In this document: piece by piece, positions 56,225-64,000 of the stretch
Numbering within the stretch: the stretch's first letter is position 1
How the letters are laid out: each line of letters begins with the position of its first letter
NCBI GenBank assembly: GCA_947168445.1
Contig: CAMVLW010000002.1
Location: 25,543 to 89,542, forward strand
Length of the DNA stretch: 64,000 bases
Direction: 5' to 3'
Source of the DNA: an uncultured Clostridia bacterium
GTDB taxonomy: Bacteria; Bacillota; Clostridia; Oscillospirales; Acutalibacteraceae
Made by a program: the position numbers and the translations under genes
Notes under the pieces: generated by a model
Database searches by the model: none
Told to the model about the DNA's origin: nothing
Seen by the model: the letters and a program-made list of their open reading frames with translations, nothing else

Positions 56225-56917
56225 TTAATAGGTCTGAATAAACAGCTTCATTGCCTTGATGGCTCTGTTTGCGGCAAGCTCCTTGAAGTCCTCGTAGTTT
56301 TCGGGCTTGTTGAACTTTAAATCGTCGCTGATGGAGCGCAGAATGGCGAACGGAACCTTGTTCATATAGCAGACATGACCCACAGCGCCGCCTTCCATTT
56401 CGCAGCACAGCGCGTCAAATTCAAACGCGATAAACTCGCGCTGGCGGCGGTAGGTGACAAACATGTCGCCGGTGGCGATTCTGCCGGTTTTCACATGCGC
56501 GCCGAGATTGCGGCAGCACTCCGCGAGCTTTTTGGCAACCTCCGGGTCGGCGGGAATGTCGATTCTCTTTTCATCAGTGAACCAAATCTGACCTCTCGGC
56601 TCCTCCAGCGCGGTGCAGTTGATGTCGTGCTCCACGCAATCGGTGGAAATCACAATGTCGCCCACGGTGAGTTCTTTTGTCAGGCTGCCCGCAATGCCGG
56701 AATTGATAACGACGTCGGGCTTGAAAAGGTCAATCAAAATCTGGGTGCCGACGGCGGCATTGACCTTGCCCACACCACATTCGAGCAGCACAACGTCCTT
56801 GTCAAAAATCTTGCCGCTGATGAATTCCAGCCCTGCCTTTTTGGTGCTTTCGGCGTTTTCCATCAGCGCCTTGAGCCCCTCAACCTCGATTTTCAGTGCG
56901 CAAATAATACCAATCAT
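56225..56917 (-). CDS. mtnN: 5'-methylthioadenosine/S-adenosylhomocysteine nucleosidase
   Basis: A 230-residue enzyme cleaving adenine from MTA and SAH. It has GIICALKIEVEGL with the N-terminal catalytic Glu, LLECGVGKVNAAVG, VINSGIAGSL, CEMEGGAVGHVCY (substrate Met-Glu) and SISDD (catalytic Asp). ATG at 56917 has GGGAGG 8 bases upstream. Monocistronic. Confidence 0.93.
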   Translation of the reverse strand: MIGIICALKIEVEGLKALMENAESTKKAGLEFISGKIFDKDVVLLECGVGKVNAAVGTQILIDLFKPDVVINSGIAGSLTKELTVGDIVISTDCVEHDINCTALEEPRGQIWFTDEKRIDIPADPEVAKKLAECCRNLGAHVKTGRIATGDMFVTYRRQREFIAFEFDALCCEMEGGAVGHVCYMNKVPFAILRSISDDLKFNKPENYEDFKELAANRAIKAMKLFIQTY

Positions 56918-56960
56918 AAAGCAATCCTCCCTGCTTTTTATCACAAATTGATTCACCTTT

Positions 56961-56989
56961 ATTCTAGCAAATTATCACCGATATTGCAA
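56961..56989 (-). promoter_or_regulatory. Promoter of mtnN
   Basis: TTGCAA (56989-56984), 17-base spacer, TAGAAT (56966-56961). Confidence 0.75.
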
Positions 56990-57035
56990 GAGGATTTTTG
57001 TTAAGCTGCGGCAACGGCATTTTTTAAAGCCGCAA

Positions 57036-58481
57036 TCAGGATTCATGCGCGACGCTGAGCAGGATTCCCTTGATGTCATACAGCTTTTTCGACAAATCGA
57101 CATAGTAGGTATGCGGGTTTTCAAAGCGCTTGACCTCGTCCCAGAGCAAATCGACCTGCTCCTTGCAGTAGGCGGCGATTTCTTTGATGGACGGACAATC
57201 ATACACGCACGCGCCGTTTTGGAACACCGGCACCAGCAACTCTCTGGCGGTGAAGCCGGTGAGGGTTTTGGTTTTCCATGTGGCGTTGGGGTCAAAGATG
57301 GTATGGGGCTTGGTGCTGTCCACAATTTCGTCATATACGCACAGTTCGTCGGCAAGCGCCTTGCCGCTTTCCTTGTCGTAATAGCGGTACACCTTTTTAA
57401 AGTGCGGGTTGGTAATTTTTGCGGTGTTCTCGCTGACCTTGATTTTCGGCACGATTTCGCCGCTCTCGTCCTCAACCGCAACCAGCTTGTAAACGCCGCC
57501 GAACACGGGAGAGCTGGAAGAAGTAATCAGCCGCTCGCCCACGCCGAAGGTGTCAATCTGCGCGCCCTGCATCATCAAATCACGAATCAAGCCCTCGTCA
57601 AGCGAATTGGACGCGGTGATGGTGCACTCGGTCAGTCCTGCCTCATCAAGCATTTTGCGCGCCTTTTTGGAGAGGTAGGAAATGTCGCCCGAATCCAGAC
57701 GAATCGCGCACTTTGTTTTTCCCTGCGGCAGCAGCACCTCTTTAAAGACTTTAATTGCGTTGGGAACGCCGCTTTTCAGGGTGTTGTAGGTATCAACCAG
57801 CAGCGTTGGATTGTCGGGGTACAACTCGCAGTACGCCTTGAACGCCTCGTACTCGTTGTCGAACATCATAATCCACGAATGAGCCATCGTGCCGCCTGCG
57901 GGAACGCCGTAGAGTTCGTCGGTAAGGGCACATGCCGTGCCTGCGCAGCCGCCGATATACGCCGCTCTTGCGCCGACCGTCGCGCCGCTTGCTCCCTGTG
58001 CGCGGCGGGAACCGAATTCGAGCACCGCTCTGCCCTGTGCCGCACGCACAATGCGGTTGGCTTTTGTGGCAATCAACGACTGATGGTTCAGGCTCAGCAG
58101 CACAAAGGTTTCAACAAGCTGCGCTTCAATCGCGGGCGCCTTAATGGTCATAATCGGCTCGTTGGGGAACACAGGCGTGCCCTCGGGAACCGCGTAAACG
58201 TCGCCCGTGAAGCGGAAGTTGGCGAGATAAGACAAAAATTCCTCGTCAAAAATGCCCTTTGAGCGCAGATAGGCAATGTCCTCCTCCTCAAAGTGAAGTT
58301 CTTTGAGGTATTCAATCACCTGCTCCAAGCCCGCCGCAATCGCAAAGCCGCCGTTATCGGGCACTTTGCGAAAGAACACGTCAAAGTAGACATTGCGTTT
58401 GTAAAAGCCGTTTTTAAAGTAGCCGTTCGACATGGTGAATTCATAAAAGTCGCACAGCATTGCCAAATTTTCCTGTTTCAT
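57036..58481 (-). CDS. pncB: Nicotinate phosphoribosyltransferase
   Basis: A 481-residue enzyme making nicotinate mononucleotide from nicotinate and PRPP. It starts MLCDFYEFTMSNGYF after MKQENLA. It has the EFGSRRAQG loop with the substrate arginines, GGTMAHSW around the histidine phosphorylated in this family, and RLDSGDISYLSKKAR. GAGGAG lies 8 bases before the ATG. With pncA and nadE elsewhere in the window it forms the Preiss-Handler salvage route. The consensus promoter overlaps a palindrome that may be an operator. Confidence 0.94.
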   Translation of the reverse strand: MKQENLAMLCDFYEFTMSNGYFKNGFYKRNVYFDVFFRKVPDNGGFAIAAGLEQVIEYLKELHFEEEDIAYLRSKGIFDEEFLSYLANFRFTGDVYAVPEGTPVFPNEPIMTIKAPAIEAQLVETFVLLSLNHQSLIATKANRIVRAAQGRAVLEFGSRRAQGASGATVGARAAYIGGCAGTACALTDELYGVPAGGTMAHSWIMMFDNEYEAFKAYCELYPDNPTLLVDTYNTLKSGVPNAIKVFKEVLLPQGKTKCAIRLDSGDISYLSKKARKMLDEAGLTECTITASNSLDEGLIRDLMMQGAQIDTFGVGERLITSSSSPVFGGVYKLVAVEDESGEIVPKIKVSENTAKITNPHFKKVYRYYDKESGKALADELCVYDEIVDSTKPHTIFDPNATWKTKTLTGFTARELLVPVFQNGACVYDCPSIKEIAAYCKEQVDLLWDEVKRFENPHTYYVDLSKKLYDIKGILLSVAHES

Positions 58482-58517
58482 GATAACCGCTCCTCACTGC
58501 TGTTATTTTCTCTATCA

Positions 58518-58546
58518 ATTGTACCAACCCCGGCCGCTTTTGTCAA
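58518..58546 (-). promoter_or_regulatory. Promoter of pncB
   Basis: TTGACA (58546-58541), 17-base spacer, TACAAT (58523-58518): near-consensus. Confidence 0.85.
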
Positions 58547-58561
58547 CCATTGCCATGGTTG
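58544..58561. promoter_or_regulatory. Palindrome overlapping the pncB -35 box
   Basis: CAACCAT-TGCC-ATGGTTG, 7 bp perfect arms, overlapping the -35 hexamer. The position fits a repressor operator, for example for a nicotinate-sensing repressor; no repressor gene is in the window. Confidence 0.45.
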
Positions 58562-58652
58562 GCAGCGCGCCTTTGGAAAAAGCGGTTAGGCTTTTATAAT
58601 CGTTTGTTTTGCGGAGCGTAAAAAATATTCGAAAATATTTTCGATTTTACTC

Positions 58653-58681
58653 TTGACTCGTTAGAACATTTGTGCTATAAT
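58653..58681 (+). promoter_or_regulatory. Promoter of the Y-family polymerase gene
   Basis: TTGACT (58653-58658), 17-base spacer, TATAAT (58676-58681). Confidence 0.85.
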
Positions 58682-58706
58682 CAAACCATTCCCAAACATA
58701 TGTACG
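58664..58706 (+). promoter_or_regulatory. Two LexA/DinR-like SOS boxes
   Basis: Box 1 GAACATTTGTGC (58664-58675) lies between -35 and -10 and matches GAAC-N4-GTTC in 7 of 8 positions. Box 2 CAAACATATGTACG (58693-58706) lies just downstream of +1 and matches CGAACATATGTTCG in 12 of 14. Confidence 0.65.
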
Positions 58707-58708
58707 TA

Positions 58709-58752
58709 TAATTTATCACTCACTAACCACTAACCACCAACCACTTACCACT
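58709..58752. repeat. GTTAGTG/TTATAAGT repeat, copy 4 (inverted form)
   Basis: CACTAACCACTAACCACC units abut the polymerase start codon, leaving no ribosome binding site. The same unit is seen in the other orientation at 50932, 54012 and 60236. Confidence 0.75.
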
Positions 58753-60228
58753 ATGTATATCGCCATTGACTTAAAATCCTTTTACGCCTCGGTGGAGTGC
58801 GTAGCGCGGGGGCTTGACCCGCTGGACGCGAATTTGGTTGTCGCGGACAAGACCCGCACCGAAAAAACAATCTGCCTTGCCGTGTCGCCGTCGCTGAAAA
58901 GCTTCGGAATTCCCGGACGCGCGCGGCTGTTTGAGGTAGTACAGCGCGTCAGCGAGGTGAACGCCATGCGCCGCAGCCGCCTGAACGGAAAGCCGTTTGC
59001 GGGAAAGTCCTGTTTTCTCGGCGAACTGAACCGCCGCCCCGAATGTGCGCTCGACTATATTGTCGCGCCGCCGCGCATGTCGGAATACATGCGCGTGAGC
59101 ACGCAGATTTACGGCGTTTATCTGCGCTATATCGCGCCTGAGGACATTCACGTTTACTCGGTGGACGAGGTGTTTATTGACGCTTCGCGCTACACAAAGG
59201 CGTATAAAATTTCGGCGCGCGCGCTTGCCGACAGGCTGATTCGCGCGGTGCTGGACGAAACGGGAATCACAGCCACGGCGGGCGTCGGAACCAACCTGTA
59301 TCTCTGCAAAATCGCAATGGACATTGTGGCAAAGCACATGCAGCCCGACGCGCAAGGCGTGCGGATTGCCGAACTGGACGAGCAGCGCTACCGCGAACTG
59401 CTGTGGAGCCACCGCCCGCTGACGGATTTTTGGCGTATCGGCGGCGGCTACAGCCGCAGTCTGGCGCGTTACGGTATGTATACCATGGGCGACGTGGCGC
59501 GCATGTCGCTGGAAAACGAAGCGCTGCTCTATCAATTGTTCGGGGTCAACGCCGAACTGCTGATTGACCATGCGTGGGGCTGGGAGCCATGTACGCTCCG
59601 CGACATCAAAGCGTACAAGCCGCGCAGCAAATCGCTGAGCATGGGTCAGGTGCTCAGCGTGCCGTATGACTTTGAAAAGGCGCGGCTGATTGTGCAGGAA
59701 ATGACCGACCTGCTGGTGCTCGATTTGGTGCGGAAGGGGCTTTTAACCGACCAAATCGTACTGACGGTGGGCTATGATATTCAAAATCTCAGCAATCCCG
59801 CACGGCGCGGCGCCTATCGCGGCGAAATCAAGACCGACCATTACGGCAGACAGGTGCCAAAGCACGCGCACGGCAGCGAAAACATCAGCTGCTTTACCTC
59901 CTCCACCGAGAAAATCAGCGAGGCAGCGCTGCGCCTGTTTGACCGTATTGTCAACCCCGCCCTGCTGGTGCGCCGCATGTATGTTGTCGCCAACCACACG
60001 GTGGCTGAAAACGAAATTGACGTTTCGCAAAAAAGCGAGCAGCTCAACCTGTTTGATTCCGTCCCCGAACAGCCCAAAGCCGAAGAACGCGAGCGCGACA
60101 TTCAGCGCACGATTCTAAAGCTGCGGACGCGCTTCGGCAAAAACGCCGTCCTCAAGGGCATGAACTTCAAGGAAGGCGCCACGACCATTGAACGTAACGG
60201 ACAGGTCGGCGGACACAGAGCGGGGTGA
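58753..60228 (+). CDS. Y-family DNA polymerase (UmuC/UvrX type)
   Basis: A 491-residue translesion polymerase. The palm has IDLKSFYASVEC and the catalytic YSVDEVFID. A TAGVGTNLYLCKIAMD segment, helix-hairpin-helix and little-finger domain follow. The sliding-clamp motif QLNLF is at residues 430-434. Two SOS boxes precede it and a YolD gene follows, the usual pair in Firmicutes. The ATG has no Shine-Dalgarno because repeat DNA abuts it; translation may be weak. Confidence 0.93.
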   Translation: MYIAIDLKSFYASVECVARGLDPLDANLVVADKTRTEKTICLAVSPSLKSFGIPGRARLFEVVQRVSEVNAMRRSRLNGKPFAGKSCFLGELNRRPECALDYIVAPPRMSEYMRVSTQIYGVYLRYIAPEDIHVYSVDEVFIDASRYTKAYKISARALADRLIRAVLDETGITATAGVGTNLYLCKIAMDIVAKHMQPDAQGVRIAELDEQRYRELLWSHRPLTDFWRIGGGYSRSLARYGMYTMGDVARMSLENEALLYQLFGVNAELLIDHAWGWEPCTLRDIKAYKPRSKSLSMGQVLSVPYDFEKARLIVQEMTDLLVLDLVRKGLLTDQIVLTVGYDIQNLSNPARRGAYRGEIKTDHYGRQVPKHAHGSENISCFTSSTEKISEAALRLFDRIVNPALLVRRMYVVANHTVAENEIDVSQKSEQLNLFDSVPEQPKAEERERDIQRTILKLRTRFGKNAVLKGMNFKEGATTIERNGQVGGHRAG

Positions 60229-60235
60229 TAAGGTA

Positions 60236-60275
60236 GTGGCAAGTGGTTAGTGAGTTATAAGTTACCACTTGCCGC
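60236..60275. repeat. GTTAGTG/TTATAAGT repeat, copy 5, forming a hairpin
   Basis: GTGGCAAGTGGT (60236-60247) pairs with ACCACTTGCCGC (60264-60275), 11 of 12 bases, around a GAGTTATAAG loop. It separates the polymerase and yolD genes. Confidence 0.7.
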
Positions 60276-60287
60276 TAAACACTCAAA

Positions 60288-60713
60288 ATGACTTACCAAG
60301 ATATTCTCCACCTTCCCCATCCACAATCCAAAAACCGAAAGCACATGCCGCTTGCGGAACGGGCGGCGCAGTTTGCTCCGTTTGCGGCGCTGTCGGGATT
60401 TGACGTGCTGATTGAGGAGCAGGCGCGTTACACCGACCGCCGACCGCCTGTCAGCCGCGAGGAAGCGCTTGCAATCAACAATGCGCTGGAGCGTCTTTTG
60501 CAGGCGCGAAAGCCCACCGCCGTACAGGTGCGTTACTTTATTCCCGACCCGCTGAAATCCGGCGGCGTTACCGGGGAAAAACAGGGCGAAGCGCGGCGGG
60601 TTGACCTGTCGGCGCGCACGTTGATTTTCACCGACAAAACAGCGATTCCGATTGACGACATTTTAATGCTTGCTATCCTCTGCGATTCGTGTTATACTGA
60701 TACCAAATCATGA
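60288..60713 (+). CDS. yolD: YolD-like protein
   Basis: A 141-residue protein with the YolD pattern MPLAERAAQFAPFAALSGFD near residues 20-40. Its partner is the upstream polymerase; YolD proteins are often fused to or paired with UmuC-like enzymes. The start has no clear ribosome binding site and follows the repeat hairpin. Confidence 0.88.
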   Translation: MTYQDILHLPHPQSKNRKHMPLAERAAQFAPFAALSGFDVLIEEQARYTDRRPPVSREEALAINNALERLLQARKPTAVQVRYFIPDPLKSGGVTGEKQGEARRVDLSARTLIFTDKTAIPIDDILMLAILCDSCYTDTKS

Positions 60714-60731
60714 AAAGAGGTATTGCAAATT

Positions 60732-61544
60732 ATGGGATGTAATCACGATTGCTCGTCATGCAGCAGCAACTGCGGCGGCGAGAACGATTTACATGAAAAG
60801 CTAAACGAATTCAGCACCGTGCGTCATGTGATTGGCGTTGTGTCCGGCAAGGGCGGCGTCGGCAAAAGCATGGTGACCTCCATGCTCGCCGTGACCGAGA
60901 ACCGCCGCGGCAAGCACACCGCGATTTTGGACGCGGACATCACCGGTCCGTCGATTCCAAAGGCGTTCGGAATCACCAAAAAAGCGGTCGGCAACGAGTT
61001 GGGAATTCTGCCTGTGCGCACCGAAACCGGCATTGAGATGATGTCCGTGAACCTTCTGCTCAAAAACGACACCGACCCGGTGATTTGGCGCGCGCCGATG
61101 ATTACCGGCACCGTCAAACAGTTTTGGTCGGACGTGCTGTGGAACGACATTGACTACATGTTTGTGGACATGCCTCCGGGAACCGGCGACATTCCGCTGA
61201 CCGTGTTTCAGAGTATTCCGCTCGACGGCATTATCGTCGTTGCCAGCCCGCAGGAACTTGTCGGCATGATTGTTGAAAAGGCGGTGAAGATGGCGGAAAT
61301 GATGAACATTCCCGTGCTGGGCATCGTGGAGAACATGAGTTACTTTGTCTGCCCCGACTGCGGCAAAAAGCACAGCGTATTCGGTGACAGCAGAGTGGAC
61401 GAAATCGCGGCGAAGTACAACACCCGCGTTCTCGCAAAGCTGCCCATTGACCCGGAGCTCGCCGCGAAAATCGACGCGGGCAAGGCGGAAATGTTCGAGG
61501 GTAACTACCTTGACGAAGCCGCCGACTTTTTGGAAACCTTATAA
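60732..61544 (+). CDS. mrp: Mrp/NBP35-type iron-sulfur cluster carrier ATPase
   Basis: A 270-residue P-loop NTPase. N-terminal cysteines are in MGCNHDCSSCSSNCGG, the deviant Walker A in SGKGGVGKSM. FVDMPPGTGD and a C-terminal CPDC pair for cluster binding follow. ATG at 60732 has GAGGT 10 bases upstream; a TTG at 60723 is unlikely. It transfers Fe-S clusters to target proteins. Confidence 0.93.
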   Translation: MGCNHDCSSCSSNCGGENDLHEKLNEFSTVRHVIGVVSGKGGVGKSMVTSMLAVTENRRGKHTAILDADITGPSIPKAFGITKKAVGNELGILPVRTETGIEMMSVNLLLKNDTDPVIWRAPMITGTVKQFWSDVLWNDIDYMFVDMPPGTGDIPLTVFQSIPLDGIIVVASPQELVGMIVEKAVKMAEMMNIPVLGIVENMSYFVCPDCGKKHSVFGDSRVDEIAAKYNTRVLAKLPIDPELAAKIDAGKAEMFEGNYLDEAADFLETL

Positions 61545-61550
61545 CCGCAC

Positions 61551-61591
61551 AAGAGCCTGCACAGACGCTTTCCTGTGCAGGCTCTTTTTTT
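61551..61591 (+). terminator. Terminator after mrp
   Basis: 14 bp stem AAGAGCCTGCACAG / CTGTGCAGGCTCTT with seven T's; also serves the converging gene. Confidence 0.9.
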
Positions 61592-61602
61592 GCCCTTTGG
61601 CT

Positions 61603-62286
61603 TTACTCACGGCAGGCGTCGAGCAAATTGAAAATGCCGTCCTCGGACAGCACGCCGCGCGGCATGTTTTGCGGCAGCAGTCCGCGCCCGTCGTCGGCAA
61701 AGTCTTTTTTCCAGTCATCGCTGCCGTAGTAGACCTCCAGATGCTTGATACAGCGCTGCAAAGCGGCGGTTTCGCCTGATGTGCGTGCTTTAAGGTTTAG
61801 CAGCCGCTGCGCTTCGTTAAAAATCCGCTCGTAGCGTTCAATCCGCTTTAACTGCTCCGGCTGACGGAAATACAATCCCGCCGCGGCAACCGTTTCTTTG
61901 AGAAACGCCTGAAGGCGCTCTGACGGCTGATAGACAGTCATGTATAAATCCTCCGCGTTCAGGGTGAGCAGCGCGTTTTCTTCCGTCAGATACAACTGCA
62001 CCGCTCCGCGGCGGGCGTGACGGCGGACTTCCGCGAAAATCTGTCCGCTGTTCGGATATTCCGTTTCTCTTTCCTCCGGCAGCGTAAAAAGCATGGCTTG
62101 ACAGCGCCCGCTGACCGCCGCCAGAATTGCGGAAAACCGCGCGTACAATTCATCAAGCTTGGCGGAATTCAGATACGACCGCTCCACGCGGAGATATTTC
62201 TCCGCACGCTCCGGCGGCACCTGCGCCGGGAAAATGTCAATCAGACAATACGGTGCTTCAAACAGGGGTTCCACATCATACTTCAT
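61603..62286 (-). CDS. DUF4298-containing protein, unknown
   Basis: A 227-residue soluble protein. The C-terminal about 90 residues (IERYERIFNEAQRLL; LEVYYGSDDWKKDFADD; GVLSEDGIFNLLD) match DUF4298. The N-terminal part is unlike anything I recognise. ATG at 62286 follows GGAGG by 6 bases. Monocistronic. Confidence 0.75.
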   Translation of the reverse strand: MKYDVEPLFEAPYCLIDIFPAQVPPERAEKYLRVERSYLNSAKLDELYARFSAILAAVSGRCQAMLFTLPEERETEYPNSGQIFAEVRRHARRGAVQLYLTEENALLTLNAEDLYMTVYQPSERLQAFLKETVAAAGLYFRQPEQLKRIERYERIFNEAQRLLNLKARTSGETAALQRCIKHLEVYYGSDDWKKDFADDGRGLLPQNMPRGVLSEDGIFNLLDACRE

Positions 62287-62434
62287 TGTCTGCCTCCGAA
62301 AATCTTCTGCTTCTATTCTACCGCGCACGCCGCGATTGTCAAGAAAAAAAGCAGAGCCGCGGTAATGAAATTGAGGAATAAAGGCATGTTATCCTTCAAT
62401 TTTGCCAAAATTAAAATTTATTCTGTCTTTTTTG

Positions 62435-62463
62435 TTGCAAGAAACGGGCATTTGTGATATAAT
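62435..62463 (+). promoter_or_regulatory. Promoter of the GPH symporter gene
   Basis: TTGCAA (62435-62440), 17-base spacer, TATAAT (62458-62463). Confidence 0.8.
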
Positions 62464-62511
62464 AGATATAATTCTATTTGATAGTGAATAAATTTTTAGG
62501 AGGTTGCACAA

Positions 62512-63873
62512 ATGGGAATATCTAAAATGAGACAGCGCCTTGGTTACGGCGCTGCGGATATGGCGAGTAATCTGATATGGCCGATGATTACCGCCTATCT
62601 GACGGTTTACTACACCGACGCGCTGCTGCTTGACACGGCGGCAGTTGGCGTAATTACGCTCGCGTCAAAATTCATTGACGCCATCACGGACGTGCTGATG
62701 GGAATTATCGTTGACAAAACCGAGTTTAAAAGCGGAAAATGCCGCCCTTACTTCATTATCGGCGCGGTACCGCTGGCATTGTTTGCGATTCTGACCTTCT
62801 GCCTGCCCTCGATGGTTTCCAACAACAATGTTCTGTGCATTGTAATGGCGTTTGTCACCTTTAACCTGGTGAGCACCTGCTACACCGTTGTTAACACACC
62901 GCTTTCCGCGATTCTGCCGAGCCTTTCGGCTGACCCCAAGGAACGCAACATTCTGGTGACCTTCCGCATGGTTATGGCGGCAATCGGCAGCTTCTGCGTT
63001 ACCTTCTTTGCCACCCCGTTAATCAACCAGTTCGGCGGCAAGCAAGGCTTGTATTCCTACGCATGGACAATCGGTATTTTCAGCGTTGTGGCTGTGGCGC
63101 TGCTGTTCTTCTCCTTTGCCAACACCAGAGAGGTTGTTAAGCCGATTAAGGAAGAAAAGGTCAAGTTCAAGGACGGTCTTAAAGCGGTCAACGCACAGTA
63201 TGTGCTGTTTGTTATCACCATGTTTGTTTACCTGATTGGCTTTGCGGTAAAACAGGCGGGCGTTGTTTACTACTACAGATGGTATGTTGTCAGCGCCGGC
63301 GGCTTGACGGGCGACGACATTATTCCGATTCAGGCAATTGTCACCTCGGTTGCAATGGTGCTCGGTCAGCTGACCATTCCGTTCTTCTGCAGACTGATGG
63401 GCAAGAAAAAGTCCTCTATCATGATGAACATTATCGCGTTCGGCGGCAATGTTATTTTCCTGTTCTGCGGTCCCAACCTGCCGCTGCTGATGGTCGGCAC
63501 TGTGCTGGTATGGTTCCCGCTGGGCTATTTGATGGGTATGCGTTTCGCGCTGCTGGCGGACGTTGTTGAATACTGCGAACTGAAATCCGGTATTCGCGCC
63601 GCAGGTATTTTGTCCTCGCTGGACAGCTTTTTGGCAAAGCTTGCCTTTGGTTTGAACGTCACCATTATGCTTGCGTTAATGGATTTCGGCGGCTACGACG
63701 CAAACGCGGCAGCGCAGACCGACAGCGCCAAGCTGTTTATCCAGATTGGCTTTGTCGCCGTGCCGATGATTTGCATTATCCTGACGGTTGTGCTCTTTGC
63801 CTTCTTTAAGTTTGACAAAGAGTTGCCGCTCATGAAAAAGGAATTTCAGGAAAAAGCTCCGTCTAACAAATAA
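62512..63873 (+). CDS. GPH-family sugar:cation symporter
   Basis: A 453-residue, 12-segment membrane carrier of the MelB/LacS type. It has LGYGAADMASNLIW, the cation-site region FIDAITDVLMGIIVDKT with two aspartates, and FRMVMAAIGSF. There is no C-terminal IIA domain. AGGAGG lies 8 bases before the ATG. A galactoside, beta-glucuronide or pentoside is the expected substrate; lactose for the lacZ at 7970 is possible but unproven. Confidence 0.92.
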   Translation: MGISKMRQRLGYGAADMASNLIWPMITAYLTVYYTDALLLDTAAVGVITLASKFIDAITDVLMGIIVDKTEFKSGKCRPYFIIGAVPLALFAILTFCLPSMVSNNNVLCIVMAFVTFNLVSTCYTVVNTPLSAILPSLSADPKERNILVTFRMVMAAIGSFCVTFFATPLINQFGGKQGLYSYAWTIGIFSVVAVALLFFSFANTREVVKPIKEEKVKFKDGLKAVNAQYVLFVITMFVYLIGFAVKQAGVVYYYRWYVVSAGGLTGDDIIPIQAIVTSVAMVLGQLTIPFFCRLMGKKKSSIMMNIIAFGGNVIFLFCGPNLPLLMVGTVLVWFPLGYLMGMRFALLADVVEYCELKSGIRAAGILSSLDSFLAKLAFGLNVTIMLALMDFGGYDANAAAQTDSAKLFIQIGFVAVPMICIILTVVLFAFFKFDKELPLMKKEFQEKAPSNK

Positions 63874-63891
63874 CAACATCAAATCATAATT

Positions 63892-63930
63892 AAAAGGAAC
63901 ACAGCGCTGCGGTGCTGTGTTCCTTTTTGT
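63892..63930 (+). terminator. Terminator of the symporter gene
   Basis: 14 bp perfect stem AAAAGGAACACAGC / GCTGTGTTCCTTTT. Confidence 0.9.
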
Positions 63931-64000
63931 TTGCGTTATTTGCGCTATCAGAGAATAGTATTATCATAGAGCGCACAATTCACATGAATACCCGCGGGAA

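Overview
The window is chromosomal DNA of a gut Clostridia-type Firmicute, most likely a Ruminococcus-like member of the Oscillospiraceae. Evidence: the order rimP-nusA-ylxR-ylxQ-infB-rbfA-nrnA-truB, strong AGGAGG ribosome binding sites, sigma-A promoters (TTGACA-17-TATAAT type), a secreted protein with a C-terminal dockerin, a YolD/Y-polymerase pair, and many intracellular glycosidases fed by ABC importers. The species is inferred, not shown.

Region 1 (1-23.3 kb) is a sugar-use island. On the minus strand a maltodextrin-type importer (malE-malF-malG) is followed by a secreted GH13 amylase that runs off the left edge. A stand-alone murE, a divergent galM/lacZ pair and a lone msmX-type ATPase follow. 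Next comes an alpha-galactoside/Leloir run: truncated permease, AraC regulator, GH36 alpha-galactosidase, two decayed genes, galK, galT, fructokinase and an amylosucrase-like GH13. Together these import or split maltodextrin, lactose, raffinose-type sugars and sucrose. galE and the ATPase for malEFG are not adjacent; msmX probably serves as a shared ATPase. Several genes here are eroding.

Region 2 (23.3-41.8 kb) holds housekeeping genes: a ParB-like/BMP-domain protein with a metallophosphoesterase, a YczE-like membrane protein, an acetyltransferase, the NAD genes pncA-nadE with ltrA, thrH, two twin small proteins separated by 77-92 bp tandem repeats, a phosphohexomutase, and the rimP-to-truB operon. 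It ends in tRNA-Thr(GGT).

Region 3 (about 41.84-48.97 kb) is a 7.1 kb AT-rich element integrated in the 3' end of tRNA-Thr. It has a 15 bp core duplication at its ends and an identical 23 bp arm-type repeat inside each end. Its integrase and replication gene are broken. Its cargo is a NACHT/STAND-like NTPase and a DpnI-type cassette (dpnD-dpnC) wedged between a 3'-truncated Dam-type methyltransferase and a 5'-truncated second methyltransferase. This is the most interesting part of the window: a degraded defence element that looks like a fossil of a DpnII-to-DpnI switch.

Region 4 (49-64 kb) returns to host genes: an IdeS/C66-like cysteine protease with a dockerin, a HAD hydrolase, a 2-hydroxyacid dehydrogenase, a CPA2 antiporter, GH31 alpha-glucosidase, MTA/SAH nucleosidase, nicotinate phosphoribosyltransferase, an SOS-box-preceded Y-family polymerase with YolD, Mrp, a DUF4298 protein and a GPH sugar symporter. 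Short GTTAGTG/TTATAAGT repeats recur between genes, and in two places they form the 3' end of a reading frame.
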